Shown here in pieces: positions 25,948 through 34,341 of a stretch of DNA of 64,000 bases. The notes below the pieces were generated by a model. It was given only the letters and a program-made list of their open reading frames with translations, did no database searches and had not been told where the DNA came from. How positions within the stretch are numbered: position 1 is the first letter of the stretch; each line of letters begins with the position of its first letter. Source of the stretch: DASSUW01 sp963806395. Its GTDB lineage: Bacteria; Actinomycetota; Thermoleophilia; Solirubrobacterales; Solirubrobacteraceae. Location of the stretch: contig CAWDYI010000013.1 of the NCBI GenBank assembly GCA_963806395.1, forward strand, positions 48,602-112,601. Reading direction: 5' to 3'. The translations under genes and the position numbers were made by a program.

Positions 25948-27145
25948 CCTGCGGGCCGAGCAGCTCGAGGTCCCGCTCCACCGCGTGGTGGCTCTCCGGA
26001 GCGCCGGCGTTCAGATACGCGGCGTCGTCGCGTCCCATCAGGTAGGGCGCCAGGTACTGCGTCGCGATCTTCGTCGGCGGCCACCAGAGGGTGTGCAGCG
26101 ACGCCGTCGACTCGGCGGGCGTGTCGCCCGTAGGCGCACGGAGCCAGCGACTGCGGCCGCCGGTGAGCAGCATGCCGCGGAGGACGGGGCGGTAAGGCTG
26201 CGGGTCGACGTCGGCCCCGTGGCGCGCGGCGATCGCCTCGGCGGCCGCAACGGCCTGCTGCGCCGCCAGTCCGCCCTGCTTGATCGGGTGGGCGGTCGCG
26301 TCGCCGGCCGCGTACACGCCGTCGAGCCCGGGCACGGCGCCGTGCTCGTCGACCGCGATGAAGCCGTCCGGCGCGTCGGGCAGGCCGGCGATGCCGGCGC
26401 CGACCGGGACCGGCAACGTCAGGATCCGGTCGACGTCGATCCGGCGGCCGTCGACGTCCACGCCGTTGTGGGCGAACTCGGCGACGGCCGAGCCGACGAA
26501 CTCGATGCCCTCGTCGGCGAGCAACTCGGCGACGACGCGGCTGCCCTCGGGGCCGAACAGCTCCAGCGGCGCCTCCTCGGGCGTCACGAACGTCAGCTGG
26601 ACGTCATCGATGCCCGCGCCCGACACGTGGCGGGCCGTGATGATCGCCAGCTCGTAGAGCGGCAGGCTCCAGGTCGCGTCGTTGGGGACGACGAAGGCGA
26701 CGCGATGGGCGTAGCCCTGCTCGAGGTCCGCGATCAACCCGGCCAGGGCCTCGGGCGCACCTTCGGCGCCGAACGTGATCGCGTGCTGGGAGACCGGCCG
26801 GCTGGAGGCTCCGACGGCGATCAGCAGCGAGTCGTACGACAGCGTCGCGCGCTCGCTGGTGGTGACCGTGTGCCGGCCCGGATCGACCGCGACGAGCGCG
26901 GCGCCCACGAGCTCGGCACCGAAGTCACGGGCGACGTCGGCCAGCGGATGGTGCGTCGCGTGGCCGAGGCAGAAGGGCTCGGCCACGGCGAGCGGCCGGT
27001 ACACGAAGTCCGGCTCCGGGGCGAGCAAGGTGACGCTGAGGCGATCGCCGGCCAGCTCGCGCAGCGCGATCAGCGCCTCGAGGGCAGCGACGCCCCCGCC
27101 GGCGATCACGACGTGTGCGGGTGTGGAGGAGAGCGGCTCAGTCAT
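25934..27145 (-). CDS. FAD-dependent oxidoreductase, paralogue of the 24096 gene
   Basis: 403 residues with the same architecture as the oxidoreductase at 24096: VVIAGGGVAALEALIALREL (FAD site), LSYDSLLIAVGASSRP, PLDGVYAAGD-like ending (GLDGVYAAGDATAHPIKQGGLAAQQAVAAAEAIAA) and a long shared C-terminus (LRGMLLTGG...SLHTLWWPPTKIATQYLAPYL). The first copy shares the 'LMTGG...LWSPPDKVAGRYLAPFL' ending, so the two are true paralogues of a subfamily. The electron acceptor is unknown. The ATG at 27145 starts the FAD motif at the usual distance. Confidence 0.85.
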   Translation of the reverse strand: MTEPLSSTPAHVVIAGGGVAALEALIALRELAGDRLSVTLLAPEPDFVYRPLAVAEPFCLGHATHHPLADVARDFGAELVGAALVAVDPGRHTVTTSERATLSYDSLLIAVGASSRPVSQHAITFGAEGAPEALAGLIADLEQGYAHRVAFVVPNDATWSLPLYELAIITARHVSGAGIDDVQLTFVTPEEAPLELFGPEGSRVVAELLADEGIEFVGSAVAEFAHNGVDVDGRRIDVDRILTLPVPVGAGIAGLPDAPDGFIAVDEHGAVPGLDGVYAAGDATAHPIKQGGLAAQQAVAAAEAIAARHGADVDPQPYRPVLRGMLLTGGRSRWLRAPTGDTPAESTASLHTLWWPPTKIATQYLAPYLMGRDDAAYLNAGAPESHHAVERDLELLGPQVKGR

Positions 27146-27276
27146 GAACCCGAGACTAGGCCGGGCGCGACGCGCCGCCATCGCGGCTCGCTGCGGTGAT
27201 TCACGCGCAGAAACCCGTTCGCGCGTGTGGCCAACTACGGATGCGCGCGTCGAGGCGGTGGCGCAGACTCAGCGTC

Positions 27277-27453
27277 ATGCATGTCCGCTTCGTATGCGAG
27301 GACTGTGGCGTCAAGTGGTTCGCGCCGCTGATGCGAGCGCTCGCGGTGGCGCCGGCGGAGTGCGCCGCCTGTGGCGGGCGGCTGGTCCCGCTCGACCACG
27401 ACCACGAGAATCCGAGCGGATTCTCGGGGTCTGCGCGGGTCCCCGGCCCGTAA
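27277..27453 (+). CDS. Small zinc-ribbon protein, 58 residues
   Basis: Starts MHVRFVCEDCGVKWF and contains CEDC (8-11) and CAAC (~30-33), two CxxC knuckles 18 residues apart, as in rubredoxin-like/FmdB-like zinc ribbons. Short acidic and proline-rich tail. The role is unknown; such proteins often assist a neighbouring gene. ATG 27277 is preferred to upstream in-frame codons because the first Cys lies at the usual distance. It is divergent from the flavoprotein gene and precedes the DosS-like kinase by 37 bases, so co-transcription with the kinase is likely. Confidence 0.65.
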   Translation: MHVRFVCEDCGVKWFAPLMRALAVAPAECAACGGRLVPLDHDHENPSGFSGSARVPGP

Positions 27454-27490
27454 CGCTGCGCCGTGGCCGGCAGTAGAGTCGCCGCGAGAC

Positions 27491-29239
27491 ATGCAGGACT
27501 CAGCGCTCCGCACTCTGATCGCGCTCGGGAACTCCGTTCTCGAGGAATCCGAGATGGAGGTCGTCTTCGAGCGTGTCATCGATGCGGCCCGCGAGCTCAC
27601 CGGCGCGCGGTACGCGGCGCTCGGCGTGCTCGATGACCGCCGTGAGCTGCTCGCGCGGTTCCTGACGAGCGGCATCGACGAAGACACCCGCCGCGTGATC
27701 GGCGACCTGCCGCGCGGCCACGGCGTCCTTGGCGAGCTGATCCGCGATCCGCGCCCGCTGCGGCTGCCGGACGTCGGAGCGCACCCGCGGTCGTACGGCT
27801 TCCCGATCGGCCATCCGCCGATGGACACGTTCCTCGGCGTGCCGATCGTGGTCGGAGGTGAAGCGTGGGGGAATCTGTATCTGACGGAGAAGCCGGGCGG
27901 CGAGTTCACCGAGGAGGACGAGCAGGTCGTGGTGATGCTGGCCAGATACGCGGCGATCGCCATCGGCAATGCTCGGCACGTACAGGCGCTGAGCGGGCGG
28001 CGCGACGAGCTCGAGCGCACGGTGGCAGCCATGACGGCGACCGTCGAGATCTCGCGGGCGCTCGCGGGCGAGACCGACCTCGACGTCGTGCTCCAGCTGA
28101 TCGCCAAGCGGGGGCGTGCGCTCGTCGGCGCCGCCGCCCTGGTGATCGAGCTCGCAGTCGGCGATCGCCTGCGGATCGCCGCCGTGGCGGGAGCGGTCGA
28201 CCGCGACATGGTCGGGCGCGAGCTGGCGATCGAGGGCTCGGTAGCCGGCCGCGCGATGCAGACGCGCCGGCCGCAACGTCTGAGCGACGAGTTGAACCGC
28301 GCGCGCTTCGACGACACCGGGCTCGGCCGGTTCGGATTCGAGGCGGGCGCGGGGCTGTTCGTGCCGCTCGTCTTCCGGACGGAGACGCCGGGGATCCTCG
28401 CCGCCCTCCACCCGCCCGGCGCCGATGAGTTCAGCGACGATGACGAACGACTGCTGACGTCATTCGCGACGAGCGCGGCGAGCGCCGTCGTGACCGCGCG
28501 CTCGGTCGGCGGCGACCAGTTGCGGGCGCGGGAGGCTGCGACCGAGGACGAGCGGCGCCGCTGGGCGCGCGAGCTGCACGACGAGACACTGCAGGGTCTG
28601 GGAGCGCTGCGCCTGTCGCTCTCCGCTGCCCGGCGCGGAGACGACACCGCGGTCTTGCGCGCTGCGCTCGATGACGCGATCACCGAGCTCGACACCGAGA
28701 TCGCGAACCTGCGCGGAATCATCTCCGATGTCCGGCCCGCCGCCTTGGACGAGCTCGGGGTCGGAGCGGCAGTCGAGGCTCTCGCCGACCGCGTCCGGAG
28801 CCGCGGGATCGACGTCGTGCTGCACACCGATCTCGACTACGAGGCCGGCCGCGCGAAGACGCGCCACGATCCGGATCTGGAGACGGCGCTCTACCGGATC
28901 GCCCAGGAGGCAATGACCAACGCGCTCAAGCATTCGGGTTCGGAGTCGCTCGCCGTCGACGTCGAGGAGGCGGAGGGTTGGGTGACCATCCGCGTGCGCG
29001 ACGACGGTCAGGGCTTCGACGAATCCGGGACGTCGGGCGGCTTCGGGCTGGTGAGCATGCGCGAGCGCGCCGAGCTTCTCGACGGCAGCGTGACGATCGA
29101 CTCGGCACCCGGTGCGGGCACGACGCTCACGGCGCGGCTTCCCGCACGCCGGAGCGCAGGCACCGGCAGCGCCCAGCGCAGCGACGCCTCCGCCACCGCC
29201 GGCCCCAACCGCGTGGCCGCCTCGTCCAAGCGCACGTAG
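27491..29239 (+). CDS. DosS/DevS-like GAF-domain sensor histidine kinase
   Basis: 582 residues. GAF domain 1 (~18-165) has SYGFPIGHPPMDTFLGVPI and GEAWGNLYLTEK, closely resembling the GAF-A domain of mycobacterial DosS, which binds heme; a His is kept in the FPIGHPPM segment (H108). GAF 2 spans ~190-340. A HisKA_3 helix has H363 (RRRWARELHDETLQGLGAL), and the ATPase has N477 (AQEAMTNALKHS), DDGQGFD (504-510) and GFGLVSMRERAELL. It is predicted soluble, sensing O2, NO or redox. Its 3' tail overlaps the convergent receiver gene by 232 bases, but the ATPase domain ends near 29142, before the neighbour's receiver domain begins. Confidence 0.9.
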   Translation: MQDSALRTLIALGNSVLEESEMEVVFERVIDAARELTGARYAALGVLDDRRELLARFLTSGIDEDTRRVIGDLPRGHGVLGELIRDPRPLRLPDVGAHPRSYGFPIGHPPMDTFLGVPIVVGGEAWGNLYLTEKPGGEFTEEDEQVVVMLARYAAIAIGNARHVQALSGRRDELERTVAAMTATVEISRALAGETDLDVVLQLIAKRGRALVGAAALVIELAVGDRLRIAAVAGAVDRDMVGRELAIEGSVAGRAMQTRRPQRLSDELNRARFDDTGLGRFGFEAGAGLFVPLVFRTETPGILAALHPPGADEFSDDDERLLTSFATSAASAVVTARSVGGDQLRAREAATEDERRRWARELHDETLQGLGALRLSLSAARRGDDTAVLRAALDDAITELDTEIANLRGIISDVRPAALDELGVGAAVEALADRVRSRGIDVVLHTDLDYEAGRAKTRHDPDLETALYRIAQEAMTNALKHSGSESLAVDVEEAEGWVTIRVRDDGQGFDESGTSGGFGLVSMRERAELLDGSVTIDSAPGAGTTLTARLPARRSAGTGSAQRSDASATAGPNRVAASSKRT

Positions 29240-29574
29240 TCCGTCGCGCCGGCCTCGCGGGCCCGGGTCACGTACCCGGGGTCGTCGTGCATGCCGACCA
29301 CGATGAAGCCGGCCTGGGGCGCGATGTCCACCAGGGTCGAGAGCGCGTCCCAGCCGGCGTCACCCAGCACCGACTGGTCGACGACGACGACAGCCGGGCT
29401 TAGCCGCCCGAGCAGTCGGGACATGTCGGCGAGATCCGCGGTCGAGGCAAGCGGCTCGACGCCGGGCTCGCGTTCCAGCAGCCGCCATAGCGCCGCTCGC
29501 ACGCGCTCGTGACGCGCGGCGATGAAGACGGAGATCGGGCGTGCGTCAATCGCGGGTGCGAACTGCGGAATCAT
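29008..29574 (-). CDS. Atypical stand-alone receiver-domain protein
   Basis: 188 residues. A receiver-like fold occupies ~12-135 (ISVFIAARHERVRAALWRLLEREPGVEPL...SPAVVVVDQSVLGDAGWDAL...GFIVVGMHDDPGYVTRAREAGATDYVRLDEA). The phospho-acceptor Asp is kept (D66 in VVVVDQ), but the first acidic pair reads ARHE and the conserved Lys is Arg, so phosphotransfer may be altered. No output domain. The C-terminal tail (~136-188) is antisense to the end of the kinase gene and probably unstructured. ATG 29574 marks the first conserved strand. Confidence 0.65.
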   Translation of the reverse strand: MIPQFAPAIDARPISVFIAARHERVRAALWRLLEREPGVEPLASTADLADMSRLLGRLSPAVVVVDQSVLGDAGWDALSTLVDIAPQAGFIVVGMHDDPGYVTRAREAGATDYVRLDEAATRLGPAVAEASLRWALPVPALRRAGSRAVSVVPAPGAESIVTLPSRSSARSRMLTSPKPPDVPDSSKP

Positions 29575-29741
29575 GTACCAACCATCGCCCGCCGGCGCCG
29601 GGTCGCCATCGGGGGGAGGCCTGACCCGGGGGCCGTAAGAGCTACTGAGTCCCGGGCTCGGCGGGCCGGGTCCGTGCCCGCCACTGACATCTCGCGGTGT
29701 CCTACGGATGCGGTCCGGCGGGCGGCGCCGATCCTGGTCGT

Positions 29742-30440
29742 ATGACACGCAACCCTCTCGTCCGGATCGCCGGCATGGCCTGCCTCGCGATCGTCGTCGT
29801 CGTCGTGGCGATCGCCGCCGGGACCGATCGCAGGCGCGACAGCGACGGCGACGCCGCCGTCGCGCCGGCCGCGAGCCGCGTGTTCGACGGCATCGCGCAG
29901 GACGGCATCGCGCTCGGCTCCCCCGATGCGCCCGCCGTCCTGACCGAGTTCGCCGACCTCCAGTGCCCGTTCTGCGCCGCCTATGCGCGCGACGTGCTGC
30001 CCGCAGTCGTCGACCGCTACGTGCGCAGTGGCCGGCTGCGGCTCGAGCTGCACGTGCTCTCCTTCCTCGGCGACGACTCCGTCCGTGCGGGCTCGATGGC
30101 CGCCGCAGCCGCGCGACAGGACCTGCTGTGGCCGTTCACCGACGGCTTCTACCGCTCCCAGGGCACCGAGAACTCCGGCTATGCGACGGACGACTTCCTG
30201 CGCGGGATCGGCGAGGCCACCCCGGGCCTCGACGTCGAGCGGGCGCTCGAGGAGCGCGGCGGGCCGCAGGCGGCGCGGACGCTCGCCGAGGCCGATGCCG
30301 CGGCCGGCAAGGTGGGCGCGGACCACACGCCCGCCTTCTACCTGCGGCGCGGCGACGGACCGGCGGAGCCCGTTGAGCCCGCGGCGCTGACCGGCGAGGC
30401 GTTCACGGCCGCGCTCGACGCCGCCCTGGCGGCTCGATGA
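29742..30440 (+). CDS. Membrane-anchored DsbA-like thioredoxin-fold oxidoreductase
   Basis: 232 residues. One N-terminal membrane anchor (IAGMACLAIVVVVVAIAAG) is followed by an exported thioredoxin domain with EFADLQCPFCAAYARDVLP (redox-active CPFC) and a later cis-Pro segment GADHTPAFYLRRG. It should introduce disulfides in exported proteins. It overlaps the VKOR gene by 4 bases (ATGA), which is expected because VKOR re-oxidises DsbA in actinobacteria. The ATG at 29742 precedes the anchor. Confidence 0.88.
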   Translation: MTRNPLVRIAGMACLAIVVVVVAIAAGTDRRRDSDGDAAVAPAASRVFDGIAQDGIALGSPDAPAVLTEFADLQCPFCAAYARDVLPAVVDRYVRSGRLRLELHVLSFLGDDSVRAGSMAAAAARQDLLWPFTDGFYRSQGTENSGYATDDFLRGIGEATPGLDVERALEERGGPQAARTLAEADAAAGKVGADHTPAFYLRRGDGPAEPVEPAALTGEAFTAALDAALAAR

Positions 30441-30861
30441 CCGCGCCCGCGCCTGCGCATCGCCGTCGCGGCCCTCGCCCTGGTCGGGCGCCGCCATTGC
30501 CGGCTACCTCGTGTGGGTGCACTTCGCCGCGCTGGAGCCGTTCTGCGTCGGCGGCGGTGGGGGCTGCGAGCGGGTCCAGAACTCGCGGTACGCGGAGCTC
30601 GGCGGCGTGCCGGTCGCCGTCATCGGGCTCGGCGGCTACCTCGCCATCCTGGCTTCGCTCGTGCCGTCCGGCCCCGGAGGACGGTCGGCGACCGTCTTCC
30701 TCGCCCTCGCCGGAGCCGGGTTCAGCGCCTACCTCACCTACCTCGAGCTCGCGGTCATCGACGCGATCTGCCAGTGGTGCGTGGCGAGCGCGATCGTGAT
30801 GACGGCGCTCGCCGGCATCTCGATCGCGTACTTCCTGAAGTCGGAGTCGTCATGGCGCTGA
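30437..30861 (+). CDS. Vitamin K epoxide reductase (VKOR) family protein, N-terminal frame shifts
   Basis: Membrane protein with four or five helices. WVHFAALEPFCVGGGGGCERVQNSRYAELGGVPVAVIGLGGY holds the first Cys pair and the Ser/Thr region; IDAICQWCVASAIVMTAL holds the quinone-side CxxC. Together they are the full VKOR signature; the protein re-oxidises DsbA and passes electrons to quinone. The N-terminal ~25 codons fit only if two single bases are removed: near 30452, and in GGG at 30486-30488, after which RIAVAALALVGAAIAGYLVW reads through. A clean frame exists from 30511. It overlaps dsbA upstream and the kinase at 30852 downstream. Confidence 0.82.
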
Positions 30862-32298
30862 ACGCGCTGCTCCTCGCCCGCCGCTGGCCGGAGCGCCGCG
30901 CAGTGGTGCTCGGGGCCGCGCGCAGCCGCGTTCGTGACGGTGTCCGTGGCCAGGCGGGCGAACGGCGACCCGGCGCTCGCCCTCGGGCTGCTGTACGTGC
31001 TGCCCGTGATGCTGGTGGCGCTCGAGCTTGGGCTCGCGGGCGGGCTGGCGGCTGCGGCGCCGGCCATCGTCCTTCTCGCGGGAGACCATGGTCAGGAGCT
31101 CGACGCGCTCGGCGTGGCGACACGGTCGGTCGCCCTGGTCGCCGTCGGCGCCATCGCAGGCCGCTTCAGCGACCGGATGCGCGCCGCCTTCTTCCGCGAA
31201 CAGCGACTGCTGGACTCCGGGCTCGCCCTCGGCGCGACCGGTTCCCGCGAGCGGCTGCTCCATGCGGTGGCCGTGGCGGCGCGGCGCACACCGCGCTCGC
31301 ATGGTGCGCTGGTCGAGCTGGACGGCGTAGCGGCCGCTGAGGCCGGGCGGCTCGAGGGCCTGCGAACCGTCACAAGCATCCTCGCGCGTGGTGAACCGGT
31401 GGGCCGGATCGTCGTCGCACACGGCGGCCGGCTCAGGCACGAGGACCGGGCGGCGCTGGACCTCCTCGCGGTCCAGGCAGGCCTGGCCCACGACAACCAG
31501 CGGCTGCTCGCCCACGCACGCGAGGCCGCCACGCTGGAGGCGGAGCTGCTGCGGGTGCAGGACGACCTGTTCGAGCAGCGGTCGGGTCTGGGCCGGCTGC
31601 TCGACGCGCAGGAGGACGACCGCCGGCGCGCTGCCGAAATGCTGCACGAGGACCTCGCGCAGGTGCTCGCCGCGGTGCTGCTCGGGCTGCGGATGCTCGG
31701 GCGCGAGGCGCCAGAGCAGGACGGTGTGTCGCTCGACGAGCTGCACGCGCAGGTCGTCGGTGTCCTGGCCGATGTACGCGAGGTGGCCGGAGCGCTGCGG
31801 CCGTCCTCACTCGCGCAGCTCGGCCTCGTGCCGGCGCTCGAGGCGCTCGCCCAGGACGGCCTCGCGATCGACGCGACCGGCATGACCGGCGCAGTGCCTG
31901 AACCGCTGCTGACCGGCGTCTACCGCCTCGTGGAGCAGGCGATGACGGCCCGCGAGGCAGGCCGCCCGGGGCGTCTGCGCCTCGCCGTCGACGCCGGCGA
32001 GCTGGACATGACGCTCGAACTCGAGTTCAAGCGCTCGGCCGAGGCGCTCGCAGCCGCCCGCGCGCGGGTTGCGCTGCTCGGCGGCACGCTCGAGTGCGAG
32101 CCGGTACACGCCGGGACGGCCCGGATGCGCATCCGCGTGCCCCTCGCGAGCGCCGTGGGGCGGGGAACTACTGACGCCGATAGCGCAGGAAACCCGCTCG
32201 ACGTGCGCCCGAGTCCTGAGGTTTCCCGGTCACGTTCCGTCGACTCTACGAGCAGAGAACGCAACGCGACGAACGGAAGCCAAACGTGTCCACTCTGA
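30852..32298 (+). CDS. Membrane sensor kinase-like protein with degenerate ATPase domain, one frame shift near the start
   Basis: About 480 residues. From ATG 30852 (MALNALLLARRWPERRAVVLG) the frame shifts at the GGGG of 30912-30915, then continues AAFVTVSVARRANGDPALALGLLYVLPVML with two to four helices. A GAF-like region (~110-220) and a HisKA_3 helix with His (AAEMLHEDLAQVLAAVL) follow. The ATPase part lacks the expected Asn box (LVEQAMTAREA instead of an NALKHA type) and the DxGxG loop, so kinase activity is doubtful. The tail overlaps the multicopper gene by 13 bases. It overlaps VKOR by 10 bases. Confidence 0.75.
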
Positions 32299-33842
32299 TC
32301 CCAGATCCCGCCACCGAGGAGAACGCCCCGGACTACACCTCCGCCGAGGGCTTCGACGAGACGTGGGCCCCTGCCGCGCCCGGCACCCCCACGGATCTGC
32401 GTCCGTGGATCGCGCTCGGCCTCGTCGCCATCATCGCCGTGATCGCCGCGATCGTCTCCATCGTCGCACTGGCGGGTTCCGGCGGGGATGCGCGCCCGGT
32501 TTCATCCGCCGCGGCCGCCCCCGCGCACACCGAGCACGCGCCGGCCACCGAGACCGCCGCCGCGCCGACTGCGGCCGACGCCAAGGGCGTCGCCTTCGAG
32601 CCGTTCGAGAAGGTCGATCCGACGTTGCCGGCGATCCCGGCCGGCGCGGTGAAGAAGTTCAAGGTCGACGTCTTCCAGCACGTCACCCAGGTGTCCAAGG
32701 CCCTTGCCCCGACCGAGGTCTGGAGCTTCGCGGTCAACGGCAAGTACTACCGCGGCACCGGCATCTCCGGCCCGTTGGTGGTGACCGAGGGTGACAAGGT
32801 CGAGTTCACGCTCGTCAACGGCACGTCGAAGAAGATGGCCGTCGACCTTCCGCACTCGCTCGACTTCCACTCCGCCGAGGTCGACCCCGGCCGCCGCTAC
32901 AAGGACCTGGCGCCCGGCAAGACGATGACCTACCGCTTCACGGCCGACCACCCCGGCGTCTTCATGTACCACTGCGCCACCCAGCCCGTGCTGATGCACA
33001 CCGGCGCCGGCATGGTCGGCATGATGGTGGTCAAGCCGAAGAACCTGGCTCCGGTGGACAAGGAGCTGTGGATGACGCAGCAGGAGTACTACATCGGCGA
33101 GCCCGGCAAGGACGCGGACATGGCCAAGATGCAGGCCAAGAAGCCCGACGTCATCGCCTTCAACGGCTTCGCGGACCAGTACAAGGACAACCCGATCGCC
33201 GTCAAGCGCGGCGAGCGCGTCCGGATGTACGTCCTCAACGCGGGCCCGAGCATCTGGAGCGCCTTCCACGTGATCGGCACCGTGTTCGACCGCGTCCACA
33301 CCGACAACGGCGTCGCCAAGGACGTGCAGACCGTCAACCTCGCTCCCTCGCAGGGCGGCTGGGTCGAGTTCACGCTCGCCGAGGAAGGCACATACCCGTT
33401 CGTCACCCACGCCTTCGGCGACGCGGTCAAGGGCGCGATCGGCGTCCTGAAGACCACGAACGCGCCGGCCGCCGCCGGCGGCCACGACATGGGCGGCCAA
33501 ACCGACAAGGCCGCGGCCCCCGCGGGCGCCGCGGCCGACGTCAACGTGTCCTTCGGCGACATGTGGATCAAGGCCGACGCCCCCTCGGTCAAGTCGGGGA
33601 CGGTGACCTTCGGGGTCAAGAACGAGGGCGCCACGGTCCACGGGCTGGCCATCGTCAAGGCCCCTGCCACCGTCAGCGGCGGCATGGTCGACGACAGCAC
33701 GTTCCTGACCACGGGCGCGGAGCTCGCCGGCGGCGCGACCGAGACGGTCACCGCCGACCTGAAGCCCGGGAAGTACGAGCTCCTCTGCTTCATGGCCGGC
33801 CATTACGCGGCGGGCCAGAAGATGCCGTTCGACGTCGAGTAG
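32286..33842 (+). CDS. Membrane-anchored multicopper oxidase, NirK-like with an extra cupredoxin domain
   Basis: 518 residues. One membrane helix (~42-62), a disordered Ala/Pro/His linker, two NirK/multicopper oxidase cupredoxin domains, then a third. Type 1 copper ligands H190, C230, H238, M243 and type 2 ligands H195 and H229 are visible (LPHSLDFHSAE; MYHCATQPVLMHTGAGM), with D193 in the place of the NirK catalytic Asp. H328 or H338 may be the second active-site residue and H375 (FVTHAFG) the third type 2 ligand. The C-terminal domain has H452, C501, H506 and M513, a complete type 1 site. Nitrite reduction is possible but untested. GTG start at 32286. Confidence 0.85.
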   Translation: MSTLIPDPATEENAPDYTSAEGFDETWAPAAPGTPTDLRPWIALGLVAIIAVIAAIVSIVALAGSGGDARPVSSAAAAPAHTEHAPATETAAAPTAADAKGVAFEPFEKVDPTLPAIPAGAVKKFKVDVFQHVTQVSKALAPTEVWSFAVNGKYYRGTGISGPLVVTEGDKVEFTLVNGTSKKMAVDLPHSLDFHSAEVDPGRRYKDLAPGKTMTYRFTADHPGVFMYHCATQPVLMHTGAGMVGMMVVKPKNLAPVDKELWMTQQEYYIGEPGKDADMAKMQAKKPDVIAFNGFADQYKDNPIAVKRGERVRMYVLNAGPSIWSAFHVIGTVFDRVHTDNGVAKDVQTVNLAPSQGGWVEFTLAEEGTYPFVTHAFGDAVKGAIGVLKTTNAPAAAGGHDMGGQTDKAAAPAGAAADVNVSFGDMWIKADAPSVKSGTVTFGVKNEGATVHGLAIVKAPATVSGGMVDDSTFLTTGAELAGGATETVTADLKPGKYELLCFMAGHYAAGQKMPFDVE

Positions 33843-33912
33843 CCGCAAGGCTGCCTCGCATCGCCGAGCCAACCGCTTCCGAACTGCCCGCCATCGACGC
33901 CTACCGGCGTCG

Positions 33913-34319
33913 GTGGCGGACTGCTGCCTGCGCAGCCGCGACTACGTGAACGTCGCGGTCGCCGGCAAGCAGCTCGCGCTCGACTTCCTGTCGCGCGCTC
34001 TCGCGGCGATCGGCGCAGCGCCCCGCGACCTCCCGGGGCTCTCGCACGACTACACCGCGCGCCGGGCCGGTCGACTGTCTCGTGATGGCGACCAGGTCGG
34101 GCAGCGTGGATCCCGGCGCACGAGGGCGTCGCCGCCGTGCGCGCGGCCGCGCCGCGGCCGCCGGGCTGTCGTTCCGCGGCTAGCGATGGACGAACGTCGC
34201 AACGCTGAGGCGACCGCCGACGCGGACATCGGGCGTGCCGGCGCGACCACGCGTACGGTCGTCGTGACTGCCCGCGAGGACCTCGAGATGGCGCGCCAGG
34301 TGCGCGCGCTCGGTGTGAC
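33913..34319 (+). pseudogene. Remnant of phosphoketolase and acetate kinase genes
   Basis: CLRSRDYVNVAVAGKQLALDFL (33925 on) resembles the R.YVNV.VAGKQ segment of phosphoketolases. The piece GLAMDERRNAEATADADIGR with TVVVTAREDLEMARQVRALG (34177-34317) matches the C-terminus of acetate kinase. Between them, PVDCLVMATRSGSVDPGA (another frame) is a degraded form of the VDALVFTGGVGEHDPG segment. Three frames, mixed insertions and losses, and destroyed motifs show a real pseudogene, with an internal deletion joining the two. Phosphoketolase and acetate kinase genes are often adjacent in actinobacteria. No functional copy is seen here. Confidence 0.65.
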
Positions 34320-34341
34320 TCCGCGGTGTGCGGCTGCGCCG

